Assembly: GCA_021204285.1 (NCBI GenBank)
Contig: JAJPZP010000254.1
Span: 1-9,833, forward strand
DNA: 9,833 nucleotides
Reading direction: 5' to 3'
From: Lachnospiraceae bacterium
GTDB taxonomy: Bacteria; Bacillota; Clostridia; Lachnospirales; Lachnospiraceae
Made by a program: the position numbers and the translations under genes. The notes beneath the pieces are model-generated. The model did no database searches. It saw nothing but the letters and a program-made list of their open reading frames with translations, and had not been told where the DNA came from. Of the stretch, positions 1 to 6,862 are shown piece by piece; position 1 is the first letter of the stretch, and each line of letters opens with the position of its first letter.

Positions 1-245
1 AGGCTGCGGCGGAGATCAGCCGCCAGCTGCGGCTGCGCAATCTGTCCGGCATGATTCTGGTGGATTTCGTTGACATGGACGGCGACGGGCCTCACGAATT
101 ATTATCCTTCATGCGGGAACGCCTGCGGGATGACCCGATGAAGGCGACGGCGGTCGACATGACGCAGCTCGGCCTCATGGAGCTGACGCGACGGAAACGG
201 AAAAAACCACTCAGAGAGCAGGCAAAGGAGTGTGGATTGTTATGA
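1..245 (+). CDS. rng: Ribonuclease E/G family protein, C-terminal end (partial)
   Basis: This is the 3' end of an RNase E/G family endoribonuclease, open from the left edge with codons in phase from base 3 (80 residues visible). The family cuts single-stranded A/U-rich RNA in rRNA maturation and mRNA decay. The segment LRLRNLSGMILVDFVDMDG matches the catalytic DNase I-like subdomain, where an aspartate of the [IV]DF[IV]DM motif (codons at 60-77) binds the catalytic metal in RNase E. The following helix (ELLSFMRERLRDDPMKATAVDMTQLGLMELTRRK, in two pieces) is also characteristic, resembling the ISRFGLLEMSRQR stretch of the E. coli enzyme. The protein ends 15 residues after TRRKRKK, so it has no long C-terminal degradosome scaffold and is of the short RNase G type. 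The stop TGA (243-245) overlaps the prp start codon, indicating translational coupling. The N-terminal S1 domain lies outside the window. RNase G versus RNase E naming is uncertain. Confidence 0.88.
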   Translation, partial: AAAEISRQLRLRNLSGMILVDFVDMDGDGPHELLSFMRERLRDDPMKATAVDMTQLGLMELTRRKRKKPLREQAKECGLL

Positions 246-553
246 TTGAGGTCAGCGTAAGAAAGGAAAAAGGACATTACCGGAGCTTCGCAATCAACGG
301 TCATGCGGACTATGCAGAAGAGGGCGAGGACATCGTCTGTTCTGCGGTGTCCGCGCTTGTGATTAACGCGATCAACTCGATCGAGGCCTTTACGGAAGAC
401 GCTTTTACCTGCGACTGCGCGGACGGCCAGATCCGGAGATGGGAATTCACATCCGACGTATCAGAGAAGACGGAACTCCTGATGGATTCGCTGTTACTGG
501 GTCTGAAAAATATGGAAAAATCTTATGGAAAATATATTTCCGTAGACGCTTGA
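242..553 (+). CDS. prp: Ribosomal-processing cysteine protease Prp (YsxB family)
   Basis: Prp is a small cysteine protease that removes the N-terminal extension of ribosomal protein L27 in Firmicutes; it was shown in Staphylococcus aureus and the B. subtilis homologue is YsxB. The protein is 103 residues, normal for the family. The family signature is present: NGHADYAEEGEDIVCSAVS with candidate catalytic His21 and Cys33 in the expected spacing. The ATG at 242 is chosen over an in-frame GTG at 230, because the family starts at MIEV and AAAGGAG (224-230) lies 11 bases upstream of the ATG. The ATG overlaps the TGA of the upstream RNase gene (ATGA). Its substrate gene rpmA is nearby, but prp here is upstream of rplU and not between rplU and rpmA as in B. 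subtilis. The last codons double as the upstream part and -35 element of the rplU promoter. The identity is strong; the partner assignment follows from the extension seen in L27. Confidence 0.93.
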   Translation: MIEVSVRKEKGHYRSFAINGHADYAEEGEDIVCSAVSALVINAINSIEAFTEDAFTCDCADGQIRRWEFTSDVSEKTELLMDSLLLGLKNMEKSYGKYISVDA

Positions 554-578
554 CAGTTTTTGCGGCATTTGGTATAAT
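550..578 (+). promoter_or_regulatory. Consensus sigma-A promoter for rplU-rpmA
   Basis: A perfect -35 hexamer TTGACA (550-555) and a perfect -10 hexamer TATAAT (573-578) are separated by exactly 17 bases. The -35 overlaps the prp stop codon TGA (551-553). The region just upstream (about 506-547) is rich in A and T tracts and could act as an UP element. Transcription would start near G585 or A586, giving a leader of about 83 bases before rplU. A promoter this close to consensus fits a ribosomal protein operon. Confidence 0.9.
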
Positions 579-584
579 ATTATA

Positions 585-667
585 GATACTGCACAGTGGG
601 GCTGCAAGTCTGTCCATTTGAGAGGGGACAGCGCCGAAGCTGGCGAGTAAAGTACAGGAGGTGCCAT
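585..667 (+). promoter_or_regulatory. Structured 5' leader of rplU (L21 leader-like)
   Basis: The leader between the predicted transcription start and the rplU ribosome binding site can fold into three consecutive helices with no unpaired base between them. Helix 1 pairs 588-593 with 603-609, with one bulged A at 607. Helix 2 pairs CTGTCC (610-615) with GGACAG (626-631) around a 10-base loop. Helix 3 pairs CGCC (632-635) with GGCG (642-645) around GAAGCT. AGGAGGTG (656-663) follows. Firmicutes commonly carry a conserved leader motif (Rfam L21_leader) at this place, thought to mediate autoregulation by L21 or its operon partners. Assignment to that family is from position and general shape; a covariance model search was not possible here. 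Confidence 0.62.
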
Positions 668-976
668 ATGTACGCGATAATTGCAACAGGTGGTAAACAG
701 TATAAGGTATCCGAGGGCGACGTGATCAAGGTCGAAAAGCTCGGCGCAGAAGCGGGGGCAAGCTATGTATTTGACCAGGTTCTGGCCGTGTGCGACGAGA
801 CGCTCAGCGTGGGTACTCCGGTAGTCGAGGGCGCTACCGTAGAAGCATCTGTGATCGGTGATGGCAAGGCAAAGAAAGTCATCGTTTACAAGTACAAGAG
901 AAAATCTGGATATCACAAGAAAAATGGTCACAGGCAGCAGTACACCGCTGTCAGGATTGAAAAGATCAACAAGTAG
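668..976 (+). CDS. rplU: 50S ribosomal protein L21 (bL21)
   Basis: L21 is a structural protein of the large ribosomal subunit that binds 23S rRNA. The 102-residue length is typical. It starts [18 protein letters not shown], the family's standard N-terminus, and ends with the basic, conserved stretch [24 protein letters not shown], split here as KRKSGYHKK and [15 protein letters not shown]. The ATG at 668 has AGGAGGTG (656-663) directly upstream. An open frame continues upstream to 596, but that part is the untranslated leader and does not resemble L21. rpmA starts 29 bases after the stop, with no gene between them. Confidence 0.98.
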   Translation: MYAIIATGGKQYKVSEGDVIKVEKLGAEAGASYVFDQVLAVCDETLSVGTPVVEGATVEASVIGDGKAKKVIVYKYKRKSGYHKKNGHRQQYTAVRIEKINK

Positions 977-1005
977 ACAGAAGATTTTAGAGGAGGTGCA
1001 GACCT

Positions 1006-1293
1006 ATGTTGAATATGAATCTTCAGATGTATGCGCATAAGAAGGGCGTTGGTTCCACCAAGAACGGCAGAGATTCCAAGTCCAAGAGACTCGGCGCGAA
1101 GAGAGCTGATGGCCAGTTCGTGAAGGCCGGAAACATCCTTTACAGACAGCGCGGTACCAGGATTCACCCGGGCGTGAACGTAGGACGTGGCGGAGACGAC
1201 ACCCTGTTCGCACTGGTGGATGGCGTGGTTCGCTTCGAGAGAAAGGGCAGAGACAAAAAGCAGGTCTCTATCGTTCCGGCAGTGACAGAATAA
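1006..1293 (+). CDS. rpmA: 50S ribosomal protein L27 (bL27) with Prp-cleavable extension
   Basis: L27 lies at the peptidyl transferase centre, and its free N-terminus reaches toward the P-site tRNA. The 95-residue protein carries the Firmicutes extension [14 protein letters not shown]. In S. aureus nine residues are removed by Prp before the alanine of the FF-A junction, so the predicted mature N-terminus here is A10-H11-K12-K13-G14. The rest ([20 protein letters not shown], then [36 protein letters not shown]) is the standard L27 core. The ribosome binding site is AGGAGGTG (991-998). Residues 8-9 are Met-Tyr where characterised substrates have Phe or Leu followed by Phe, a conservative variation at the cleavage junction. 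Confidence 0.98.
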   Translation: MLNMNLQMYAHKKGVGSTKNGRDSKSKRLGAKRADGQFVKAGNILYRQRGTRIHPGVNVGRGGDDTLFALVDGVVRFERKGRDKKQVSIVPAVTE

Positions 1294-1310
1294 TCCGCGT
1301 GATTCACTTT

Positions 1311-1341
1311 AGGGCTTCAAATCGCTGAGATTTGGAGCCCT
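1311..1341 (+). terminator. Hairpin between rpmA and obgE, weak terminator or attenuator
   Basis: AGGGCTTCAAATC (1311-1323) pairs with GATTTGGAGCCCT (1329-1341) around the loop GCTGA, a 13-bp stem with one G-T wobble. It begins 17 bases after the rpmA stop codon. The bases after the stem (CTTGCGTAGAA) do not form a U tract, so efficient intrinsic termination is unlikely. It may instead protect the rplU-rpmA 3' end, serve as a processing site, or lower read-through into obgE. The obgE ribosome binding site (AAGGGGT, 1351-1357) starts 10 bases downstream. The structure is plain in the sequence; the function is inferred. Confidence 0.55.
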
Positions 1342-1350
1342 CTTGCGTAG

Positions 1351-2658
<1,308 letters not shown>

Positions 2659-2676
2659 GAAGAGGGAGACAGACAT

Positions 2677-2970
2677 ATGAACAGCAGACAGCGCGCTTAT
2701 CTGATGAGCCTTGCACAGACGATGCAGCCGGTTATTCAGGTCGGCAAGGGAGGACTTACGCCGGAGCTGGTATCCGCGGTGTCGGAAGCGCTTGCGGCGC
2801 GGGAGCTGATCAAAATCAGCGTTCTTCAGAATTGCATGGAGAGTCCGAAGGAACTCGCCGTCACGCTCGGTGAGCGGACACGTTCCCAGGTCGTGCAGGT
2901 CATCGGTAAAAAAATAGTATTATATAGAGAGGGCAAGGACGATAAAAAGAAGATCGTGCTGCCGAAATAG
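2677..2970 (+). CDS. yhbY: YhbY family RNA-binding protein (CRM domain)
   Basis: YhbY (YqeI in B. subtilis) is a single CRM-domain protein associated with pre-50S particles; related domains act in plant group II intron splicing. The 97-residue protein matches the family along its length: MNSRQRAYLMSLAQTMQPVI, the RNA-binding GxxG loop as GKGG (23-26) followed by LTPELV, then ARELIKISVLQNC and IGKKIVLYRE. The start ATG (2677) follows AGAGGGAG (2661-2668). It begins 18 bases after obgE, and the nadD ribosome binding site begins within its stop codon, so it belongs to the same operon. A role in ribosome assembly is inferred from family and context. Confidence 0.95.
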   Translation: MNSRQRAYLMSLAQTMQPVIQVGKGGLTPELVSAVSEALAARELIKISVLQNCMESPKELAVTLGERTRSQVVQVIGKKIVLYREGKDDKKKIVLPK

Positions 2971-2975
2971 AGGTG
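2969..2975 (+). promoter_or_regulatory. Ribosome binding site that decides the nadD start
   Basis: AGAGGTG begins inside the yhbY stop codon TAG and lies 6 bases before ATG 2982. The alternative in-frame GTG at 2973 is part of this site itself, so it cannot be its start codon. This supports ATG 2982 as the nadD start. Confidence 0.75.
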
Positions 2976-2981
2976 CCTTCG

Positions 2982-3605
2982 ATGAATGAGGAGGGACGAC
3001 GGATCGGGCTCTTTGGCGGAACCTTCGATCCGGTGCACAACGCGCATCTGGCGCTTGCGAGGCAGGCTTACCGGCAGTATGATCTTGATATGGTCTGGTT
3101 TATCCCGAACGGTCAGCCGCCGCACAAGCGGGGGCAGATCCACACGGATATCCGGCATCGCATGGAGATGATCCGGCTCGCCATACAGGACATTCCCGGC
3201 ATGGAGCTCTGTAGTCTCGAGGAGGACGCAGAGGCGTATCATTACACATACCGGACGGTGCAGATTTTGCGGGAGCGTTGTCCGCATGATCAGTTTTATT
3301 TTATTATGGGGGCGGATTCGCTCTTCAATTTCGAGAACTGGAGAGAGCCAGGCACGATCTGCTCAGAGTGCATTCTTCTCGCCGCAACCCGCGACGAGCA
3401 TAACATGGAGGATATCCAGACGCAGATGGAACGGCTGCACGCACTGTATCAGGCAGATATCCGGCTCCTTAATACGCCCAATATGGACATCGCGGCGGAA
3501 GATATCCGTGCGAAGGTCAGGGAAGGTGCAGATATTTCCGGGATGCTTCCCGCTTCTGTGGAGAAATATTTGTGGGAAAATATGCTTTATGGGTTCAGGG
3601 GGTGA
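2982..3605 (+). CDS. nadD: Nicotinate-nucleotide adenylyltransferase NadD
   Basis: NadD transfers AMP from ATP to nicotinate mononucleotide, giving deamido-NAD, in cytoplasmic NAD synthesis. From ATG 2982 the protein has 207 residues. The nucleotidyltransferase signature GGTFDPVHNAH is at residues 12-22, followed by PNGQPPHKRG, the HRMEMIRLAI helix and FIMGADSLFNFENW, all as in bacterial NadD. The C-terminal motif, normally (I/V)SSTxIR or ISATLIR, reads I-A-A-E-D-I-R at 170-176 (codons at 3489-3509), so the usual serine and threonine that contact ATP phosphate are replaced. The rest of the C-terminus (LPASVEKYLWENMLYG) is normal, which argues against decay. The following gene yqeK starts 4 bases after the stop. 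Placement between yhbY and yqeK is the standard Firmicutes order. Identity is secure; catalytic consequence of the motif change is unknown. Confidence 0.95.
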   Translation: MNEEGRRIGLFGGTFDPVHNAHLALARQAYRQYDLDMVWFIPNGQPPHKRGQIHTDIRHRMEMIRLAIQDIPGMELCSLEEDAEAYHYTYRTVQILRERCPHDQFYFIMGADSLFNFENWREPGTICSECILLAATRDEHNMEDIQTQMERLHALYQADIRLLNTPNMDIAAEDIRAKVREGADISGMLPASVEKYLWENMLYGFRG

Positions 3606-3609
3606 AACT

Positions 3610-4212
3610 ATGGACACAGTCAGTATCCGGGATCTGAAAAAAGAGATGAAAAAATCCATGGACGATAGCCGTTACGAGCATACCCTTGGCGTCATGTACA
3701 CGAGTGCAGCGCTGGCCATGCGCTACGGCTATGATATCGATAAGGCGCTTCTGGCCGGACTGATGCATGACTGTGCGAAATGCATGCCAAATGCGAAAAA
3801 GCTGAAGACCGCGGAGAAGAACGGGCTCGAGATCAGTGAGCTGGAGCGGAAGCATCCCTTCATGCTGCATGCCAAGGTCGGGGAGCTGCTCGCCCGAAAG
3901 AAATATGACATCGACGATGAGGAAGTGCTCGGAGCGATCCGCTGGCACACGACCGGACGGCCGGACATGACGCTGCTCGAAAAGATCGTCTATGTGGCAG
4001 ACTATATTGAGCCAAAGCGCGAGAAGGCGCCGAATCTGAAAGAGATCAGGCAGCTTGCTTTTGTTGATCTTGACCGGGCTTTGCTGAAGATACTGGAGGA
4101 CACGCTTGGCTATCTCGGAGATTCCGCGGATGTGGATCCGATGACAAAGGCGACCTGGGATTTTTACAGGCAGATGCTTCCACAGGAACAGCAGGATGGA
4201 CATGCCTGCTGA
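3610..4212 (+). CDS. yqeK: YqeK, HD-domain symmetrical Ap4A hydrolase
   Basis: YqeK proteins are HD-domain phosphohydrolases that split diadenosine tetraphosphate symmetrically into two ADP, lowering this stress nucleotide. The protein has 200 residues from ATG 3610, preceded by AGGGGGTG (3597-3604). Metal-binding residues of the HD fold are visible: H24 (RYEHTLGV), H53-D54 (GLMHDCAK), H87 (MLHAKVG), H113 (IRWHTTG) and D131 (VYVADYIEP). The segment KIVYVADYIEPKRE is typical of the YqeK subgroup. The same reading frame is open for 108 codons upstream inside nadD, but that part has no similarity to YqeK and overlaps a conserved gene. The nadD-yqeK-rsfS order is conserved in Firmicutes. Confidence 0.95.
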   Translation: MDTVSIRDLKKEMKKSMDDSRYEHTLGVMYTSAALAMRYGYDIDKALLAGLMHDCAKCMPNAKKLKTAEKNGLEISELERKHPFMLHAKVGELLARKKYDIDDEEVLGAIRWHTTGRPDMTLLEKIVYVADYIEPKREKAPNLKEIRQLAFVDLDRALLKILEDTLGYLGDSADVDPMTKATWDFYRQMLPQEQQDGHAC

Positions 4213-4276
4213 TGAGGATCCATTGAAACAATCCGGAATTTTTAAAAGTATAGATAATTGCAGAGAAAGGAGAATT
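4213..4276 (+). other. yqeK-rsfS intergenic spacer, A/T-rich
   Basis: This 64-base spacer is one of the longer gaps on the plus strand. It is richer in A and T than its surroundings and holds the rsfS ribosome binding site AAAGGAG (4266-4272), 4 bases before ATG 4277. A weak promoter-like pair, TTGAAA (4223-4228) and TATAGA (4249-4254), has a 20-base spacer, which is too long for a confident call. No hairpin was seen. An in-frame ATG at 4196 would start rsfS inside yqeK and is disfavoured by the strong site at 4266. Confidence 0.5.
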
Positions 4277-4615
4277 ATGGCAGATAAACGTTCCAAAGAA
4301 ATGACGAAAATTGCGGTTGCGGCACTTGAGGAAAAGAAGGCGAAGGATGTCAAAATCCTTGACATTTCCGATATTTCTGTACTTGCGGACTACTTCATCA
4401 TCGCGAGCGGCACGAACCAGAATCAGGTGCACTCGATGGCGGATGAGGTGGCGGAACGCCTGGGCAGAGCCGGTTACCCATCCGGTCATGTGGAGGGCTA
4501 TCGCACGGCAAACTGGATCCTGATGGATTATCACGAGCTGATCATCCATATTTTTGATGAGGAGAACCGGCTGTTTTATGGCCCGCTCGTGGAAAAGGCA
4601 GATCTGGAGGCATAG
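4277..4615 (+). CDS. rsfS: Ribosomal silencing factor RsfS
   Basis: RsfS (YqeL in B. subtilis, formerly DUF143) binds L14 on the 50S subunit and blocks 30S joining during starvation. The protein has 112 residues from ATG 4277. Family features are clear: helix SKEMTKIAVAALEEKKAKDV, then ILDISDISVLADYFIIASG (26-44), TNQNQVHSMADEV (46-57), and ANWILMDYHELIIHIF (78-93). The extreme C-terminus reads FYGPLVEKADLEA where the family usually has something close to FYxLExLWxDA, so the last conserved Leu-Glu-Trp patch is altered. The NUDIX gene start overlaps the TAG stop by one base. Earlier start codons at 4196 and 4202 are rejected because of the ribosome binding site at 4266-4272. Confidence 0.95.
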   Translation: MADKRSKEMTKIAVAALEEKKAKDVKILDISDISVLADYFIIASGTNQNQVHSMADEVAERLGRAGYPSGHVEGYRTANWILMDYHELIIHIFDEENRLFYGPLVEKADLEA

Positions 4616-5235
4616 TGAAAATGCAGAACCGGATACTTTCTGTGGAAAAGACGACGGAAAACCGTTTTCTTAACATGTATGATCTGAAATTTGAAAATAA
4701 GGTCGGGGGGCAGGGTCTTTATCACGTAGCCTCGCGCGCGCCTTCGATCGCGGAGCTGAAGCTGAATACCCGCGTCAACAGGCCGGACGGCGTCATCATC
4801 TACAGCCTTTACGGCGAACAGCATGACCGCGTCGTGCTTGTGCGGCAGTATCGCTTTTCCATAGACGATTATCTCTATGAATTTCCGGCAGGACTCGTGG
4901 ATGAGGGCGAATCTTATGCCGAGGCAGGGGCACGGGAGCTGAAGGAGGAGACAGGACTGGATTTCCAGGCGATCGAGGCCGATCCGATGTATCATAAACC
5001 TTTCTTCACGACGATCGGCCTGACAGACGAATCCTGCGCGACTGTTTATGGTTATGCATCAGGCAGGGTCTCGGCAGATGGTCTGGAGGCCAATGAACAG
5101 CTCAGCGTTGTGCTTGCAGATCGGGCAGAAGTTCGGCGGATCTTAAAAGAGGAGAACGTTTCGATTAACTGTGCCTATCTCTTGATGCATTTTCTGCATC
5201 ATGAGGAGGAGGATCCATTCTATTTTCTGACTTAG
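4615..5235 (+). CDS. NUDIX hydrolase, ADP-ribose pyrophosphatase-like
   Basis: NUDIX enzymes hydrolyse a nucleoside diphosphate linked to another group. The complete NUDIX box G-x5-E-x7-R-E-x-x-E-E-x-G-L is at residues 93-115 (GLVDEGESYAEAGARELKEE then TGL), preceded by LVRQYRFSIDDYLYEFPAG, the arrangement seen in ADP-ribose and nucleotide-sugar pyrophosphatases. Downstream, FFTTIGLTDE (130-139) corresponds in place to the SPGxxxE region of ADP-ribose pyrophosphatases, with E139 as the equivalent glutamate, but the SPG is not exact. Length, 206 residues, fits that subfamily. GTG 4615 overlaps the rsfS stop (TAGTG); ATG 4621, two codons later, is an equally possible start, since GGAGG (4606-4610) lies 4 or 10 bases away. 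The gene is an addition to the conserved nadD-yqeK-rsfS block. Exact substrate is not known. Confidence 0.9.
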   Translation: MKMQNRILSVEKTTENRFLNMYDLKFENKVGGQGLYHVASRAPSIAELKLNTRVNRPDGVIIYSLYGEQHDRVVLVRQYRFSIDDYLYEFPAGLVDEGESYAEAGARELKEETGLDFQAIEADPMYHKPFFTTIGLTDESCATVYGYASGRVSADGLEANEQLSVVLADRAEVRRILKEENVSINCAYLLMHFLHHEEEDPFYFLT

Positions 5236-5245
5236 GAGGCAGGCT

Positions 5246-6187
5246 ATGCTGGCAAATTTTATGATTGCCGTGAACGCTGTGGTTCCGCTGTTCCTGTTAA
5301 TTCTTCTGGGAATGTTCGCGCGAAATCTGCATCTTCTGACGGATACTGAGCTGAATCATGTCAATAAGGCGATTTTTGAGGTCATGTTTCCGCTGATGAT
5401 GTTTTATAATATCTACTCGTCCGATTTGTCGAGCTCCTTTGACCCGGGTTACCTTTGCTTCGGTGTTGGTATGACACTGGTCGTCTATTTTCTCGGGCTG
5501 GTTATCGCTCTCATTGTGGAAAAGGAGAACCGTAGCCGTGGAGCACTGATACAGGGTTTTTACCGGGGAAATGCGGTCCTGATGGGCCTTCCGATCATGA
5601 TCAATCTGATGGGAGAAGAGGCAAGGGGACTGACTGCGGTCATGATCGCGGTCATTGTCCCCTGCTATAATATTCTGGCAGTGATCACGCTGGAAGTATT
5701 CCGGGGCGGGAAGCCGGATATCCGGGATATGGGAAAGCGAATTGCGACCAATCCGCTTATTATTGGCGCTGTTCTGGGTATTCTGGCAAATATCGCCGGT
5801 CTTCAGCTGCCTTCTTTGATTGAGGAACCGCTCAGCGATGTCGCTTCAGCCGCCACGGTTGTAGCTCTCCTTGTGATGGGGGCTTCCTTCCATGTCAGCA
5901 GTGTGCGGGAAAATCTGAAAGATCTGATTATCGGAGTGATCGGAAAGCTGGTGATAAGCCCCGCAATCGTATTTCTGGCTGGTTATACGATCGGGCTTCG
6001 GTGGATTCCGCTGGCGCTTCTGCTCATTATCTTCGGCTCTCCCTGCACAGTGTCCGGCTACACAATGGCGCAGCAGATGGACAGCAATGGAGAGCTCGCT
6101 GCAGGATGCCTGATTTTCACCTCGCTGTTTTCCTGTGTGACGATCTGCGGATGGATCTTTCTGCTCAAACAGCTTGGGGCGATTTAG
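5246..6187 (+). CDS. AEC (auxin efflux carrier) family transporter
   Basis: This is a 313-residue integral membrane protein of the AEC family of secondary permeases, which in bacteria includes malate, malonate and other organic acid carriers. About ten membrane segments can be placed by hydrophobicity: near 5-23, 38-57, 69-91, 101-121, 127-150, 169-185, 199-217, 227-247, 253-271 and 283-306. The family-typical stretch GFYRGNAVLMGLPIM (104-118) follows a short polar loop, and the two halves resemble the five-plus-five topology of the family. The start ATG 5246 has AGGAGG (5234-5239), which overlaps the stop codon of the NUDIX gene. The response regulator begins 18 bases downstream, so control of the permease by that pair is possible but unproven. 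The substrate cannot be read from the sequence. Confidence 0.92.
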   Translation: MLANFMIAVNAVVPLFLLILLGMFARNLHLLTDTELNHVNKAIFEVMFPLMMFYNIYSSDLSSSFDPGYLCFGVGMTLVVYFLGLVIALIVEKENRSRGALIQGFYRGNAVLMGLPIMINLMGEEARGLTAVMIAVIVPCYNILAVITLEVFRGGKPDIRDMGKRIATNPLIIGAVLGILANIAGLQLPSLIEEPLSDVASAATVVALLVMGASFHVSSVRENLKDLIIGVIGKLVISPAIVFLAGYTIGLRWIPLALLLIIFGSPCTVSGYTMAQQMDSNGELAAGCLIFTSLFSCVTICGWIFLLKQLGAI

Positions 6188-6205
6188 AAAGGACTGTTGT
6201 GAATC

Positions 6206-6859
6206 ATGTTAAAAATACTGATTGTGGAGGACGAGGAGCCGATCTCCAATCTGATCCGTGTAAATCTGAAAAAAGCGGGCTATGATTGTGACTGTGCGTT
6301 TGACGGACAGGAAGCGGCAGATCATATGGAGAAGGGACATTATGATCTGGTTCTTCTGGATATCATGCTTCCAAAGGTCAACGGCTATGAGCTGATGGAG
6401 TACGCAAAGACTTTAAATCTTCCGGTTATCTTTATCACCGCGATGGATTCGACGGAGAACAAGGTGAAAGGCCTGAAAATGGGAGCAGAAGATTATATTG
6501 CAAAGCCCTTTGAGATTGTGGAGCTGCTTGCGCGTGTAGAAACGGTGCTGCGTCGCTATAACAAACTCGGCAGGACCATTCAGATTCTGGATGTAGAGAT
6601 CGATCTGGATTCGCGTATTGTTACGCAGAACGGACAGCAGGTGCTTTTAACGCTGAAAGAATATGAGCTGTTATTATTCTTTGCCCGGAATCCGAATATC
6701 GCCCTGTATCGTGAATCCATTTATGAACAGGTATGGGAAAAAGAGTACACCGGGGACAGTCGTACGGTTGACCTGCATGTACAGCGTCTCAAGAAAAAAC
6801 TTGGATGGGATGGACATATCTGCGCTGTATACAAGATTGGATATCGTCTGGAGACCTGA
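6206..6859 (+). CDS. OmpR/PhoB-family response regulator
   Basis: This is a DNA-binding response regulator of 217 residues. The receiver domain (about 1-115) has the acidic pair E8-D9, phosphoacceptor D52 (LVLLDIMLPKVNGYE), switch T78 (VIFITAMDS) and K100 (YIAKPF). The winged-helix output domain (about 125-215) includes LTLKEYELLLFFARNPNIAL and the recognition region SRTVDLHVQRLKKKLG, ending YKIGYRLE, all typical of the OmpR group. ATG 6206 is the first possible start because an in-frame TGA lies two codons upstream. A modest AAAGGA (6188-6193) lies 12 bases before it. The histidine kinase gene follows after 3 bases, which marks them as a cognate pair. The target genes and signal are unknown; no promoter was seen upstream, so it may be transcribed with the permease. 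Confidence 0.95.
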   Translation: MLKILIVEDEEPISNLIRVNLKKAGYDCDCAFDGQEAADHMEKGHYDLVLLDIMLPKVNGYELMEYAKTLNLPVIFITAMDSTENKVKGLKMGAEDYIAKPFEIVELLARVETVLRRYNKLGRTIQILDVEIDLDSRIVTQNGQQVLLTLKEYELLLFFARNPNIALYRESIYEQVWEKEYTGDSRTVDLHVQRLKKKLGWDGHICAVYKIGYRLET

Positions 6860-6862
6860 TTT

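Noticed and set aside
2805..2820. GCTGAT-CAAA-ATCAGC hairpin inside yhbY
   Set aside because: Six-base arms are expected several times by chance in this length, and the codons encode a conserved part of the CRM domain.
2973..2981. GTG 2973 as nadD start
   Set aside because: It lies within the ribosome binding site AGAGGTG that serves ATG 2982, and the extra residues are not part of the family's N-terminus.
3286..3609. Open upstream extension of the yqeK frame inside nadD
   Set aside because: The 108 extra codons overlap conserved NadD sequence, have no similarity to YqeK, and ATG 3610 has a strong ribosome binding site.
4223..4254. Possible promoter before rsfS (TTGAAA and TATAGA)
   Set aside because: The spacer is 20 bases and both hexamers deviate from consensus; kept only as a note on the spacer.
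3595..4365. Minus-strand open frame of 256 codons opposite yqeK and rsfS
   Set aside because: It crosses two well supported genes on the other strand and shows no family features; a shadow frame.
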